Origin: CAVTWH01 sp963794685
GTDB taxonomy: Bacteria > Actinomycetota > Actinomycetes > Mycobacteriales > Micromonosporaceae
Assembly: GCA_963794685.1 (NCBI GenBank)
Contig: CAWCFK010000018.1
Location: 1 to 64,000 of the forward strand
DNA: 64,000 bases
Direction of reading: 5' to 3'
Shown here: positions 9,816 through 18,770 of the stretch, in pieces
How positions within the stretch are numbered: position 1 is the first letter of the stretch
How the letters are laid out: each line of letters starts with the position of its first letter
Made by a program: the position numbers and the translations under genes
The notes under the pieces: model-generated
Databases searched by the model: none
What the model was told of the DNA's origin: nothing
The model's input: only the letters and a program-made list of their open reading frames with translations

Positions 9816-10583
9816 GTGACTGTTCAGGACGGCCAGTTGAATCATGTGGAGCAGAACCGACGCTACTGGGATGAGCAGGCGGCTGCGTGGCACGGGCCGC
9901 TCGCCCGCGACCACTGGGCGCAGGCGGAACCGCAGTGGGGATTGTGGGCCACCCCCGAGTCGCAGGTCCGCGTGCTACCCGACGACCTGGCCGGGATGCC
10001 CACCATCGAGCTGGGCTGCGGCACCGCCTACGTCTCCGCCTGGCTGGCCAGAGCGGGCGCCCACCCGGTCGGAATCGACGTCTCGGCGGAGCAGCTCGCT
10101 ACTGCCCGCCTGATGCAGGCGGAGTTCGGCATCGATTTCCCCCTCGTGCTGGGCGACGCTGAGACGGTCCCCTACGACGACAACACGTTCGGCCTGGCGA
10201 TCAGCGAGTACGGCGCCTCGTTGTGGTGCGATCCGTACCGGTGGATTCCCGAGGCCGCCCGCCTTCTCGTTCCGGGCGGCCGGCTGGTTTTCATGCGCTT
10301 CTCGCCGCTGTTCGCGCTGTGTGTGCCGGCGGAGGGGCCGGTGTCCACCACCCTGTCCCGCCCGCAATTCGGCCTGACCCAGCTGGATTGGGGCAGCCAC
10401 GTGGAGTTTGTGCTGCCACATGGCGAGATGCTTCGGCTGCTGCGGTCCTGCGGCTTCGTCGTCGAGGATCTGATTGAGATTCAGGCGTCCCAGGCCACGC
10501 CCCGGGACTACGAAAGCGTGCCCGTCGACTGGGCCCGGCAATGGCCCAGCGAAGAGATCTGGACAGCTCGGCTGGCAGGTTGA
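9816..10583 (+). CDS. Class I SAM-dependent methyltransferase
   Basis: The 255-residue product has the Rossmann motif I 'IELGCGTAY' (residues 64-72), the acidic end of strand 2 in 'VGIDVSAEQLATAR', 'GDAETVPYDDNTFGLAIS' as motifs II and III, and 'ARLLVPGGRLVFM' as the post-motif helix-strand. This is the Methyltransf_11 pattern used by small-molecule and lipid methyltransferases. The N-terminal 'NRRYWDEQAAAWHGP' is typical of the group. The start is GTG 9816 with GATGGA 8-13 bases upstream; the frame is open further upstream but with non-coding composition. It is divergent from the large membrane protein, with 250 bases between the starts. The substrate is unknown. Confidence 0.8.
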   Translation: MTVQDGQLNHVEQNRRYWDEQAAAWHGPLARDHWAQAEPQWGLWATPESQVRVLPDDLAGMPTIELGCGTAYVSAWLARAGAHPVGIDVSAEQLATARLMQAEFGIDFPLVLGDAETVPYDDNTFGLAISEYGASLWCDPYRWIPEAARLLVPGGRLVFMRFSPLFALCVPAEGPVSTTLSRPQFGLTQLDWGSHVEFVLPHGEMLRLLRSCGFVVEDLIEIQASQATPRDYESVPVDWARQWPSEEIWTARLAG

Positions 10584-10838
10584 CCAGGGCCGTCGAGATC
10601 TCCGCATCGGCCGAGAAGTCGCAGGGCGTGGAAAGTTTCGGCGCTCGGGTGGTGGTGAACAGGAAGTCGCGCGGGTATTTGCGATGCGACCGCAAACAGC
10701 TTCGACCCTGCGGCGATGCCGAGACCTGGTGAGTTTTCCCCACGTCACGGGGTGGCTGGAGATCAGCAGCAGGTATCGACCAACATTGACCGGCCGAAGT
10801 GACGTCGGTACTCTCCCGTCAAGTTATCGAAAGAATGC

Positions 10839-10853
10839 CCCGAAACTTTCGGG
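10839..10853. promoter_or_regulatory. Palindromic element upstream of the xylanase gene
   Basis: CCCGAAA-C-TTTCGGG is a perfect 15-bp palindrome, 105 bases before the xylanase ATG. A related half, ATCGAAAGAAT, lies just upstream at about 10826-10836. GAAA-N-TTTC palindromes are known upstream of actinomycete xylanase and cellulase genes, so this is a good candidate for the substrate-controlled repressor site. The rest of the 374-base gap (10584-10957) shows no gene. Confidence 0.6.
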
Positions 10854-10957
10854 TTGGAGTGCGGCGGTCGTGCCTGGGTGCTTGCAGCCCAGGTGACCGT
10901 CGGTGAACCACCGGCCGGAAGGTCGCGCATCTTCGTCCCGATGCAAAAAGGAGTGTC

Positions 10958-12400
10958 ATGAAAACCCCGATGAGACGTCGCCGACTGCGGTTGGCGCTGG
11001 CGGCCGCGGCAGGAACGTTGGCAGTGGCGGGAGCGGCCGTACTCGTGCCGGCTCAAGCCGACGCGGCGGCGAGCACCTTGGGTGCCGCGGCTGCGCAGTC
11101 TGGCCGGTATTTCGGTACCGCGATCGCTGCGGGCAGGTTGAACGATTCGGCGTACACCACGATTGCTGCGCGTGAGTTCAACATGGTCACGGCGGAGAAC
11201 GAGATGAAGCCGGACGCGACGGAGCCGAATCAGAATCAGTTCAACTTCTCCGCTGGTGATCAGATCTACAACTGGGCCACCAGCCGGGGTATGAAGGTCC
11301 GTGGTCATACTCTTGCCTGGCATGGTCAGCAGCCGGGTTGGATGCAGAACATGAGTGGCAGCGCGTTGCGTAGCGCGATGATCAACCACATCAACGGGGT
11401 GGTGGGCCACTACAAGGGCAAGCTGGCTGCCTGGGATGTGGTGAACGAGGCGTTCAACGAGGACGGTAGTCGTCGTAGCTCCAACCTGCAGGGCACCGGC
11501 AACGACTGGATCGAGGTCGCGTTCAGGACGGCCCGGGCGGCTGACCCGGGTGTCAAGCTCTGTTACAACGACTACAACATCGAGAACTGGTCGTACGCGA
11601 AGACGCAGGGCGTCTACAACATGATCAAGGACTTCAAGTCCCGTGGGGTGCCGGTCGACTGTGTGGGTTTGCAGACCCACTTCACTGGTGGTAGTTCGTT
11701 GCCGGGCAACTTCCAGACGACGTTGTCGAGTTTTGCTGCGTTGGGTGTCGACGTCGCGCTCACCGAGGTGGACGTCACCAACGCGTCCACCACCCAGTAC
11801 GCGGGTCTGACGCAGGCCTGTGTGAACGTGGCCCGGTGTATCGGGATCACGGTGTGGGGGGTACGTGACAGTGACTCGTGGCGTTCGGGTGAGAGCCCGT
11901 TGCTGTTCGACGGCAGTGGCAACAAGAAGGCCGCGTACACCTCGGTGCTGAACGTCCTCAACGGCGCCCCGCCCACCAGCCCGACAGCGACCGCGACGCC
12001 CAGCAGCGCCGCGCCCTCCAGCTCGCCACCCAGGTCGTCGGCTCCGGCCAGCTCCGCGCCGGCATCGTCGGCTCCGGTCAGTTCCGCCCCGCCGTCGTCG
12101 GTAGCCGGCGCGTGTGGCGCGACCTACCGGACGGTCAACTATTGGCCCGGCGGCTTCCAGGGCGAAGTGACGGTGACGGCAGGCAGTTCCGCGATCAACG
12201 GCTGGACCGTGAGCTGGACCCTCAGCAGCGGCCAGACGGTCACCCAGGTCTGGAACGGCACGCTCTCCGCCAGCGGCTCGGCGGTGTCCGTCAAGAACGC
12301 CGTCTACAACGCCAACCTCGGCGCGTCCGCGTCAACGACCTTCGGCTTCCTGGCCAACGGCGCACCGTCGACCCCGTCACTGACCTGCACCAGCCCGTAA
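10958..12400 (+). CDS. Secreted endo-1,4-beta-xylanase, GH10 + CBM2
   Basis: The 480-residue product has a signal peptide (basic start, Ala/Val core, cleavage near 'ADAAA' at residues 34-38). A GH10 barrel follows (about 40-338): 'FNMVTAENEMKPDATEP', the acid/base Glu164 in 'WDVVNEAFN', and the nucleophile Glu270 in 'DVALTEVDVTN'. 'WGVRDSDSWR' carries the substrate Trp set. A Ser/Pro/Ala/Thr linker (339-382) leads to a CBM2 domain (383-480) opened by 'GACGATYRTVNYWPGGF' and closed by a second Cys in 'LTCTSP'. It cleaves xylan outside the cell, and the CBM2 should bind cellulose or xylan. The ribosome site AAGGAG lies at 10948-10953. The gene is monocistronic, with a palindromic operator upstream and a strong terminator downstream. 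Confidence 0.97.
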   Translation: MKTPMRRRRLRLALAAAAGTLAVAGAAVLVPAQADAAASTLGAAAAQSGRYFGTAIAAGRLNDSAYTTIAAREFNMVTAENEMKPDATEPNQNQFNFSAGDQIYNWATSRGMKVRGHTLAWHGQQPGWMQNMSGSALRSAMINHINGVVGHYKGKLAAWDVVNEAFNEDGSRRSSNLQGTGNDWIEVAFRTARAADPGVKLCYNDYNIENWSYAKTQGVYNMIKDFKSRGVPVDCVGLQTHFTGGSSLPGNFQTTLSSFAALGVDVALTEVDVTNASTTQYAGLTQACVNVARCIGITVWGVRDSDSWRSGESPLLFDGSGNKKAAYTSVLNVLNGAPPTSPTATATPSSAAPSSSPPRSSAPASSAPASSAPVSSAPPSSVAGACGATYRTVNYWPGGFQGEVTVTAGSSAINGWTVSWTLSSGQTVTQVWNGTLSASGSAVSVKNAVYNANLGASASTTFGFLANGAPSTPSLTCTSP

Positions 12401-12438
12401 CAGCCGCCCGCTGACGCGGACGGAACCGGACACAATGG

Positions 12439-12476
12439 AAGGTGCCGTCGCCACTACCCAGTGGTGACGGCACCTT
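12439..12476 (+). terminator. Strong hairpin terminator after the xylanase gene
   Basis: AAGGTGCCGTCGCCAC (12439-12454) pairs with GTGGTGACGGCACCTT (12461-12476) with one G-T pair and a 6-base loop. CTTTC follows. It lies 38 bases after the xylanase stop and is a textbook actinomycete terminator. Confidence 0.85.
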
Positions 12477-12612
12477 CTTTCCGCAGCAGCGACGGCCGCG
12501 TGCTTGAGCGGACTTCGATCGCGGCGCTCCGGACCAAGCCGGACCCGGGCAGGACGCGGTGGCCGGGCTGACCCCGACCGGCGCGGCGGGTGGGTGGCCG
12601 GCCGGCTGCGTA

Positions 12613-12630
12613 CCATGACAGCCGTCATGG
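12613..12630. promoter_or_regulatory. TetR operator candidate upstream of tetR (TGAC-N4-GTCA)
   Basis: CCATGAC-AGCC-GTCATGG is an 18-bp palindrome (12613-12630) directly before the TetR start. The same core with the same 4-base spacer occurs twice before the divergently placed dehydrogenase gene (14223-14238 and 14252-14265). Sharing between the two promoters supports autoregulation plus control of the dehydrogenase. Confidence 0.65.
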
Positions 12631-12646
12631 GTTGGGGGTGGTACGG

Positions 12647-13258
12647 GTGGCCGGCGGGACCTTCTCGCCCCGGCAACGGATGGTGTACGGCGCCGCGCAG
12701 CTGGTCCGGGAGCGGGGCGTGACCGGCACCGGGGTACGCGACGTGGTGGACCGGGCCGGCGCGCCCCGGGGCTCGTTCCAGCACTACTTCCCCGGCGGCA
12801 AGGACCAGCTGATCGGCGAGGCGCTGCTGTGGTCCGGTGGGTACGCGGCCGACTGGGTGGCCCGGTACGCGCAGACCGCCCGCCAGCCCACCCCGGCCGG
12901 GCTGTTCGCCCACCTGGTCTCCCCGTGGACCGCCGAGTTCCGTAGCCGCGGCTACGCCCGGGGCTGCCCGGTGCAGGCATCCGCGGCCGACCTGGCGGCC
13001 GGCGACTCGCCGGTCAACGCCCCGCTGCGGGCGGCCTACGACACGTGGGAGCAGGCGGTCGCCGCCGAACTCGGCCGGCAGGGAGTGCCACGGTCACGGG
13101 CGGCGCGCCTGGCCACGGTGATGCTCAGCGCCCTGGAGGGCGCGATCATGGCGGCCCGCATCCGGCGGGACGTCCGCCCGCTGACGGCCGTGGTCAGTGA
13201 GCTCGGCCCGCTGCTGGACACCGCCCTGCCCCGATCCGGCGGCGCCGGAGACGGGTGA
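12647..13258 (+). CDS. TetR/AcrR family transcriptional regulator
   Basis: The product has about 203 residues. Its N-terminal helix-turn-helix reads 'MVYGAAQLVRERGVTGTGV', 'RDVVDRAGAPRGSFQHYFPGGKDQL', the standard TetR DNA-binding three-helix unit. The C-terminal part contains 'RGYARGCPVQASAADLA' and 'LSALEGAIMAARIRRDVRPL', as in the YxaF/LmrA-type ligand-binding domain. Start choice is uncertain between GTG 12647, GTG 12638 and TTG 12632; I use 12647 because the family begins there. It probably represses itself and the NAD-dependent dehydrogenase downstream, since the same palindrome precedes both. Confidence 0.85.
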   Translation: MAGGTFSPRQRMVYGAAQLVRERGVTGTGVRDVVDRAGAPRGSFQHYFPGGKDQLIGEALLWSGGYAADWVARYAQTARQPTPAGLFAHLVSPWTAEFRSRGYARGCPVQASAADLAAGDSPVNAPLRAAYDTWEQAVAAELGRQGVPRSRAARLATVMLSALEGAIMAARIRRDVRPLTAVVSELGPLLDTALPRSGGAGDG

Positions 13259-13292
13259 CGCACTCACCGACCGCGCCGGCCACCGCTGAAGC

Positions 13293-14201
13293 TCAGCGAC
13301 CGCCGTCGGCGCGGTGCCGGGCGGTGCGGGCGGCCAGCGCGTGCAGGACGGCGGCCATGTCCTGACCGGCGTCGCCGAGCGCGACGGTCTCGGCGTAGAG
13401 GGCGTGGGCGGCGTCCAGCATCGGGGTGGCCAGCGTCGCGTCGCGGGCGGCCGACGTCACCAGCCCGGAGTTCATCAGCACGTCGCCGGCGGCCGCCTGT
13501 GGGCTGAAGTCGCCGTCCACCAACTTCGCGAGCTTGGCGCGGGACACCGTGCTGGCCATCTGCCCGGCGTCCAGCACCTGCTGGAAGCTGTGCAGGTCCA
13601 GGCCGTGCCCGGCGGCGAAGTGGTACGCCTCGACCAGGCCGGCGACGGTGGTGAGCAGGTACAGGTTGACGGCCAGCTTCATCGTCAGCGCGCCGGGTAC
13701 CGGGCCGCACGGCACGGTCTGCCGGCAGGTGGGGGCCAGCAGCGCGGCCACCCGGTCCACGTCGGCCGGCTCGCCGGCCAGCATGGCCACCAGTTCCCCG
13801 GCCGCGGCCGGGCCGCGGGAGCCGGAGACGGGCGCCTCCACGTACCGGCCGCCGGCCGCCCGGATGTCGGCGCCCAGCGCAGCCGAGTACTGCGGCGCGG
13901 TGGTGCCGAGGTGGACGAAGACGTGGCCGGCGACCCGGGTCGCGAAGTCGGGTCCGGCCCGGTCCAGGACCGCGTCGATGGCGGCCCCGTCGGCCAGCAT
14001 GGCCAGTACCACGTCGCAGTCCCGGAACACCTCGGCCGGGTCGGCGGCGACCGTCGCGCCGGCCTGCCGCACCGAGTCCGTCTTTGCCGGCGTCCGGTTC
14101 CAGACCAGCAGCCGGGTACCGGCGCGGGCCAGGTTCAGCGCCATCGGCTCACCCATCAGCCCCAGCCCGAGGAACCCAACCGGACGTTGTGTCGCGCCCA
14201 T
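13293..14201 (-). CDS. NAD(P)-dependent oxidoreductase, 6PGDH / 3-hydroxyisobutyrate dehydrogenase family
   Basis: The 302-residue product opens with the dinucleotide motif 'GFLGLGLMGEPMALNLARAG' (residues 9-28) and 'VWNRTPAKTD', whose Arg suggests NADPH. The substrate motif 'EAPVSGSRGPAAAGEL' and the catalytic Lys in 'ALTMKLAVNLYL' (near residue 172) match beta-hydroxyacid dehydrogenases. The C-terminal all-helical domain is complete. Such enzymes oxidise 3-hydroxyisobutyrate-like acids or reduce succinic semialdehyde-type aldehydes or imines. The gene is convergent with tetR (34 bases between the stops), and two TGAC-N4-GTCA palindromes lie before its start. Confidence 0.85.
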   Translation of the reverse strand: MGATQRPVGFLGLGLMGEPMALNLARAGTRLLVWNRTPAKTDSVRQAGATVAADPAEVFRDCDVVLAMLADGAAIDAVLDRAGPDFATRVAGHVFVHLGTTAPQYSAALGADIRAAGGRYVEAPVSGSRGPAAAGELVAMLAGEPADVDRVAALLAPTCRQTVPCGPVPGALTMKLAVNLYLLTTVAGLVEAYHFAAGHGLDLHSFQQVLDAGQMASTVSRAKLAKLVDGDFSPQAAAGDVLMNSGLVTSAARDATLATPMLDAAHALYAETVALGDAGQDMAAVLHALAARTARHRADGGR

Positions 14202-14222
14202 CCGACTCCCTCCGCCGGCCGT

Positions 14223-14265
14223 CCTGACTCTGGTCAGGGTAGGCCGCGACTATGACGGTTGTCAT
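14223..14265. promoter_or_regulatory. Two TetR operator candidates before the dehydrogenase gene
   Basis: CCTGAC-TCTG-GTCAGG (14223-14238) and ATGAC-GGTT-GTCAT (14252-14265) share the TGAC-N4-GTCA core found in front of tetR at 12613-12630. They lie 22-64 bases upstream of the minus-strand dehydrogenase start. They could also affect the plus-strand gene at 14392. Confidence 0.6.
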
Positions 14266-14391
14266 GATGACGACGGTCACTGGGAAACTGGCCGATATTA
14301 CCGGCGCGTCGTGGTTTCGGGGCCGGTGGCCGGGGTACTGGCTCGCCGGTGGTCGGTGGGGGTACCGGCCTCAGACCCGAGGTGGGGATCG

Positions 14392-15129
14392 GTGGGTCCA
14401 AAACTCTACAACGCTGTGCGGTTTTACCGGGACGGCGTGGCAGACGGCCACCTGGACGTGGCGCTGGACAAGTACGTGAGCGTCGATCTGGTCCAGCACC
14501 ACCCCGACCGGCCGGACGGCCACCAGGGGCTGGCCGAGCGGTTCGGACCGCTGGTAGGCCGCCACCAACGGCGGCACGCCCAGCCGCTGCGAGGCTTCCA
14601 GGACGGCTCGACCGTGGTGCTGCACAGCCTGCTGCTCTTCGGCCACCGGGAGGTGGAGCAGGTGGCGATCGACATCTTCGACACCGACGACTCCGACCGG
14701 CTGACCGGACACTGGGGAGCGGTGGTGCCGTTGGCGACGTCGAGCCGGTCCGGGTACAGCCAGCTCGACGGGCCGACGGTGGCCGAGGACGTCGATCAGA
14801 GCGCGGACAACAAGCGGCTGGTGGCCGGGTACCTGCGGGACTGCCTGATCGGCGACCGCGCCGACGCGCTGGAGCGCTACCTGGACCCGGTGGTGTTCGC
14901 CCAGCACGATCCGGACCTGCCCGGCGGTATCGCCGGGCTGCGGTGGGCGCTGGAGCAGCCGGACCGACGGCGCTGCCTGCGGGTGGAGCGACTGGTCGGG
15001 TACGGCAGCCTGGTCGCCACCGCAGGCTGGTACGCCGATCCGGCCGGGCGGTACCTGGGCTGCGAGCTCTTCCGGGTGGCCGGCGGCCGGATCGTCGACC
15101 AGTGGCGCGCCCACGAGCGGCTGACCTGA
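14392..15129 (+). CDS. Tandem SnoaL-like / NTF2-fold protein
   Basis: The 245-residue product contains two similar halves. The first (about 5-115) has 'ALDKYVSVDLVQHHPDRPDG' and 'IDIFDTDDSDRLTGHWGAV', and the second (about 135-245) has 'ALERYLDPVVFAQHDPDLPGG' and 'LFRVAGGRIVDQWRAHERL'. Each half looks like a SnoaL-like cone, with the conserved 'QHxPD' in both, so the gene seems to be an internal duplication. SnoaL-like proteins include cyclases, dehydratases and proteins with no known reaction. I start it at GTG 14392, which has GAGGTGGGGA just upstream. The open frame reaches far further upstream, antisense to the dehydrogenase, and is not coding there. Confidence 0.75.
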   Translation: MGPKLYNAVRFYRDGVADGHLDVALDKYVSVDLVQHHPDRPDGHQGLAERFGPLVGRHQRRHAQPLRGFQDGSTVVLHSLLLFGHREVEQVAIDIFDTDDSDRLTGHWGAVVPLATSSRSGYSQLDGPTVAEDVDQSADNKRLVAGYLRDCLIGDRADALERYLDPVVFAQHDPDLPGGIAGLRWALEQPDRRRCLRVERLVGYGSLVATAGWYADPAGRYLGCELFRVAGGRIVDQWRAHERLT

Positions 15130-15333
15130 CGGAGCCGACGCCCGGCCCTGACTGATCCGACGCCCGGCGCAGCACGGGTGGGCAGCCGGTTGTGTCGGCG
15201 TCCCGGGGCGCACTAGTATCGAGAACTGTCGATGCCAGTGATCGGGTTCGGTGGCTGGCGTCGTGCGACGGCGCCCCGTCCCCGCCGACGTCACCAGCCA
15301 ACCCCGTGACCGCCCGTCGCCGCCCGGCGGCTT

Positions 15334-15345
15334 GTGAACGTTCAC
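15334..15345. promoter_or_regulatory. LacI-type operator upstream of the GH35 gene
   Basis: GTGAACGTTCAC is a perfect 12-bp palindrome with the central CG of LacI/GalR-family operators, 26 bases before the GH35 start codon. A LacI regulator lies at 22526-23614, after the sugar transporter genes, and is the likely binder. Confidence 0.65.
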
Positions 15346-15371
15346 CCGGCCGGTCGTCCTGGAGGTGTCGC

Positions 15372-18300
15372 ATGCCCCGCCGACTCCCGATCCGCACCCC
15401 GCTGCGCCGCGCGCTCGCCGGCCTGGCAGTCGCCACCCTGCTCACCGCCGCGTCGCTGGCCGCCTCGGCCGCCCCGGCGCCGGCGCAGCCCGGTCGGCCG
15501 GCCAGCCACACGGTCACCTTCGACAAGTACTCGCTGATGCTGGACGGCCGGCGCACGGTCATCTGGTCCGGCGAGTTCCACCCGTACCGGCAGCCCAGCC
15601 CCGACCTGTGGCGGGACACCCTGCAGAAGATGAAGGCCAGCGGGTACAACGCGGTGTCCATCTACTTCGACTGGGCGTACCACTCGGCCCGGCCGGGCAG
15701 CTACGACTTCACCGGCGTGCGCGACATGGACCGGGTACTCACCCTGGCCGAGCAGGCCGGCCTGTACGTGATCGCCCGCCCCGGCCCGTACATCAACGCC
15801 GAGGTGGACGCCGGCGGCTACCCCGGCTGGCTGACCACCCAGGCCGGCAAGGCACGCACCGACGCCCCCGACCACCTGGCCGCCACCGACGAGTGGCAGT
15901 CGGCCATCGACCCGATCCTGGCCCGGCACCAGTTCACCAACGGCACCGGCACGGTCATCCTCTACCAGATCGAGAACGAGCTGGCGGCCACCGGCGCCAG
16001 CCAGCTCGCGTACCTGACCCACCTGCGGGACAAGGCGCGCGCCGACGGCATCAGCGTGCCGATCTTCCACAACGACAAGGGCCGGGCCGGCCGCTGGGTA
16101 CCCGAGAGCAGCACCGTGCCCGGCGCCGTCCCCGGCCCCGTCGACCTGTACTCCTTCGACGGGTACCCGGGCGGCACCTGCCGCACCGACGGCAGCGTCG
16201 GCAATCCGAACGTCGCACCCGACTGGGGCATCTACAGCGCCGGCGGGGCAACCGGGGGAGCGTCGGCGTCCCCGGACACGCCCGGCTTCACCGCCGAGTT
16301 CGGCGGCGGCTGGTTCGACTACTGGGGCAGCGTCGGCACCTACCCGTGCACCGCGCAACGCCAGGGCTCAGGCTACGAGCGGGTGTTCTACGGCACCAAC
16401 ATCGCCAACCGGCTGACCATCCAGAACTTCTACATGAGCGTCGGCGGCACCTCCTGGGGCTGGCTGCCCGCGCCGGTGGTGTACAGCTCCTACGACTACG
16501 GCGCGGCCATCAGCGAGGCCCGCCAGCTGCAGCCGAAGGCGGCCACGATGAGGGAACTCGGGCTGTTCCTGACCAGCGTCGACCCGATCACCAAAGTGGA
16601 CAGGGGCGACCCGGTCAGCCCGTCGTCGACCGCCGTGAAGGTTTACCACAACGTCAACCCAGACACCGGCACGCACTTCTACTTCGCTGTGCACAACCCG
16701 TCCAACGCCACCACCGACGACAGCTTCACCTTCCCGATCACCACCGCCGACGGCAGCTACACCCTGCCGTTGCGGCTTGCCGGGCAGGACGCCAAGACCC
16801 TGGTCGCCGGGTACGACTTCGACGGGCAGCACCTGGTGTACTCCACCTCCGAGATCCTCACCCGGTTCAGCCAGGGACACCGCGCGCTGCTGGCCCTCTA
16901 CGGCCGCGACGGCGAGACCGGCCGGACCGTGCTGCGCTACCCGGCCGCGCCGACCGTGCGGTCCTCCGGCGGCGCCCTCACCACCGTCTACGACCCGGCG
17001 ACCGGCGACCTGCAACTGGACTACCGGCACGGCGGCCTGATCCAGGTCTCCGTCACCGGCGGCGGCCGGCCGCCGCTGACCCTGCTGCTGGCCGGGCAGG
17101 CGACGGCGGACAGCATGTGGCGGCAGGACACCTCGGCCGGCGCGGTGCTGGTGCGCGGCCCGGAGCTGGTGCGTGCCGCCGACGTGCACGCCGGCACGCT
17201 GGCGCTGACCGGCGACACCGCCGCCGCCACCGACCTGGAGGTCTGGGGGCCGCCCGGGTTCAACCGGCTGACCTGGAACGGCGCCGCAGTACGGTTGCGG
17301 CCCAACGGATCCGGCGGCTTGGTCTCGGTCGCCCCGCTGGCCGGCCCGGCCCCGGTCACGCTGCCTGACCTTTCCGCGGCGACCTGGCGGTACTCCACCG
17401 AATCGCCGGAGCAGCAGCCGGGATTCGCCGACGACGGCTGGCTGGTCGCCAACAGGACCACCACCAACAGCACCACCAAGCCGCCCGCCGGGCAGGCGGT
17501 GCTGACCGCCGACGACTACGGCTTCCACTACGGCGACGTGTGGTACCGCGGCCACTTCGCCGGCGACACCCCGAGCAGCGTGACGTTCAACTGGGGCGGT
17601 GGCGGCGGTGGCCTGTTGCAGGCCTGGCTGGACGGGGTGTACCTGGGCCAGAGTGTGCTGCCCACCAACCTGGCTTCCCCGCCCACCACCGGCACCGTGA
17701 CGCTGGCCGTGCCGGAGTCGGCGCGCACCGGCGGCGACCACGTGCTGTCGGTGATGGTCCGCAACGACGGCCACAACGAGGACGGCGGGGTCAACGACGC
17801 GCAGAAGGAGGGGCGCGGGCTGATCGGCGTCGGGTACGCCGACGCCACCCCGACCCTCACCTGGAAGATCCAGGGCAACGCGGGCGGCGAGGCCGGCACC
17901 GACCCGGTACGCGGGCCGATGAACAACGGCGGACTCTACGGCGAGCGCACCGGCTTCACGCTGCCCGGCTTCCCGGACCGCAGCTGGGCCACCCGGCCGG
18001 TACCGGACGCCAGCGCCGCCACGGCCGGCACGTCCTGGTACCGGACCACGTTCCGGTTGGACGTCCCGCGCGGTGACGACGCGTCGATCGGGCTGACCAT
18101 CGGCGATCCGGACGTGCTCCGGTCCGGCGGCCGCTACCGGGTACTGATCTTCCTGAACGGCTGGAACCTCGGCCAGTACATCGCCGATGTCGGCCCACAG
18201 CACACCTTCGCGCTGCCCACCGGCATCCTCAACGCGCACGGCAGCAACACCCTGGCGCTCGCGGTGACCAGCGACGGCGGCGCCGGCAACGGCCTGGAAT

Positions 18301-18380
18301 CGGTGCAGCTGACCAACCTGGGTACCGTGCGCAGCAGCCTCACCGTGGGCCCGGTCGCCTCGCCGGGCTACCGGGGGTAG
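15372..18380 (+). CDS. Secreted GH35 beta-galactosidase-like glycoside hydrolase
   Basis: The 1,002-residue product begins with a signal peptide (basic start, Ala/Leu core, cleavage near 'ASAAPAPA' around residue 35). The GH35 barrel follows (about 50-390): 'IWSGEFHPYRQPSPDLWRD', 'NAVSIYFDWAYHS', 'ARPGPYINAEVDAGGYPGW', acid/base Glu203 in 'YQIENEL', and nucleophile Glu309 in 'FTAEFGGGWFDYW'. The rest is beta-rich: a GH35 middle domain and two galactose-binding-like jelly rolls, each with the pattern 'WYRGHF' or 'WYRTTF' followed by a beta-sandwich. It should release terminal beta-galactose from plant or microbial polymers outside the cell. GGAGG lies at 15361-15365, and a LacI-type operator lies just upstream. 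The sugar ABC genes follow after 390 bases. Confidence 0.93.
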   Translation: MPRRLPIRTPLRRALAGLAVATLLTAASLAASAAPAPAQPGRPASHTVTFDKYSLMLDGRRTVIWSGEFHPYRQPSPDLWRDTLQKMKASGYNAVSIYFDWAYHSARPGSYDFTGVRDMDRVLTLAEQAGLYVIARPGPYINAEVDAGGYPGWLTTQAGKARTDAPDHLAATDEWQSAIDPILARHQFTNGTGTVILYQIENELAATGASQLAYLTHLRDKARADGISVPIFHNDKGRAGRWVPESSTVPGAVPGPVDLYSFDGYPGGTCRTDGSVGNPNVAPDWGIYSAGGATGGASASPDTPGFTAEFGGGWFDYWGSVGTYPCTAQRQGSGYERVFYGTNIANRLTIQNFYMSVGGTSWGWLPAPVVYSSYDYGAAISEARQLQPKAATMRELGLFLTSVDPITKVDRGDPVSPSSTAVKVYHNVNPDTGTHFYFAVHNPSNATTDDSFTFPITTADGSYTLPLRLAGQDAKTLVAGYDFDGQHLVYSTSEILTRFSQGHRALLALYGRDGETGRTVLRYPAAPTVRSSGGALTTVYDPATGDLQLDYRHGGLIQVSVTGGGRPPLTLLLAGQATADSMWRQDTSAGAVLVRGPELVRAADVHAGTLALTGDTAAATDLEVWGPPGFNRLTWNGAAVRLRPNGSGGLVSVAPLAGPAPVTLPDLSAATWRYSTESPEQQPGFADDGWLVANRTTTNSTTKPPAGQAVLTADDYGFHYGDVWYRGHFAGDTPSSVTFNWGGGGGGLLQAWLDGVYLGQSVLPTNLASPPTTGTVTLAVPESARTGGDHVLSVMVRNDGHNEDGGVNDAQKEGRGLIGVGYADATPTLTWKIQGNAGGEAGTDPVRGPMNNGGLYGERTGFTLPGFPDRSWATRPVPDASAATAGTSWYRTTFRLDVPRGDDASIGLTIGDPDVLRSGGRYRVLIFLNGWNLGQYIADVGPQHTFALPTGILNAHGSNTLALAVTSDGGAGNGLESVQLTNLGTVRSSLTVGPVASPGYRG

Positions 18381-18406
18381 CGGGCGAGGCACCGACGCAC
18401 CCGATG

Positions 18407-18445
18407 CCGGGCTGCCGTGCGCGCCAGCGCGATGCGGCGGCCCGG
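18407..18445 (+). terminator. Terminator-like hairpin after the GH35 gene
   Basis: CCGGGC (18407-18412) pairs with GCCCGG (18440-18445), and the interior bases give additional GC pairing around a short loop. It lies 27 bases after the GH35 stop. The remaining part of the 390-base gap to 18771 holds the presumed transporter promoter but no palindrome that I can defend. Confidence 0.5.
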
Positions 18446-18770
18446 TCATAGTCAGTGCGGGCGGAGTGTGAAAGGCTGTGCGCCGCCACGTCTGCGACTT
18501 GAATCAACCGTCACACGAAGTCAGGCCGAGTAACACAACGCGACCGTCTGTCTGCGCCGGGTGCACCCCACCGTCGACGCGGCGAGGTCAACATCAGCGC
18601 ACCGCAGTCCGGGCCGCCGTCCACGTGCCCGGCGCCGGTGCTGCCGGCAGGCAGTCGTCCCGGTGGCGAGTCAAGCTGGCCGAACGGTGGACATGGTCAC
18701 CCGATGGTCCCTGGTCCGTTTGTTCAGATCCGTCGTAGCTTGCCCGAAGTAACTTTCACCTGGAGGCGTC

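Noticed and set aside
16368..18449. Minus-strand open frame (693 codons) opposite the GH35 gene
   Set aside because: Shadow frame; the plus strand carries signal peptide, catalytic residues and ribosome site.
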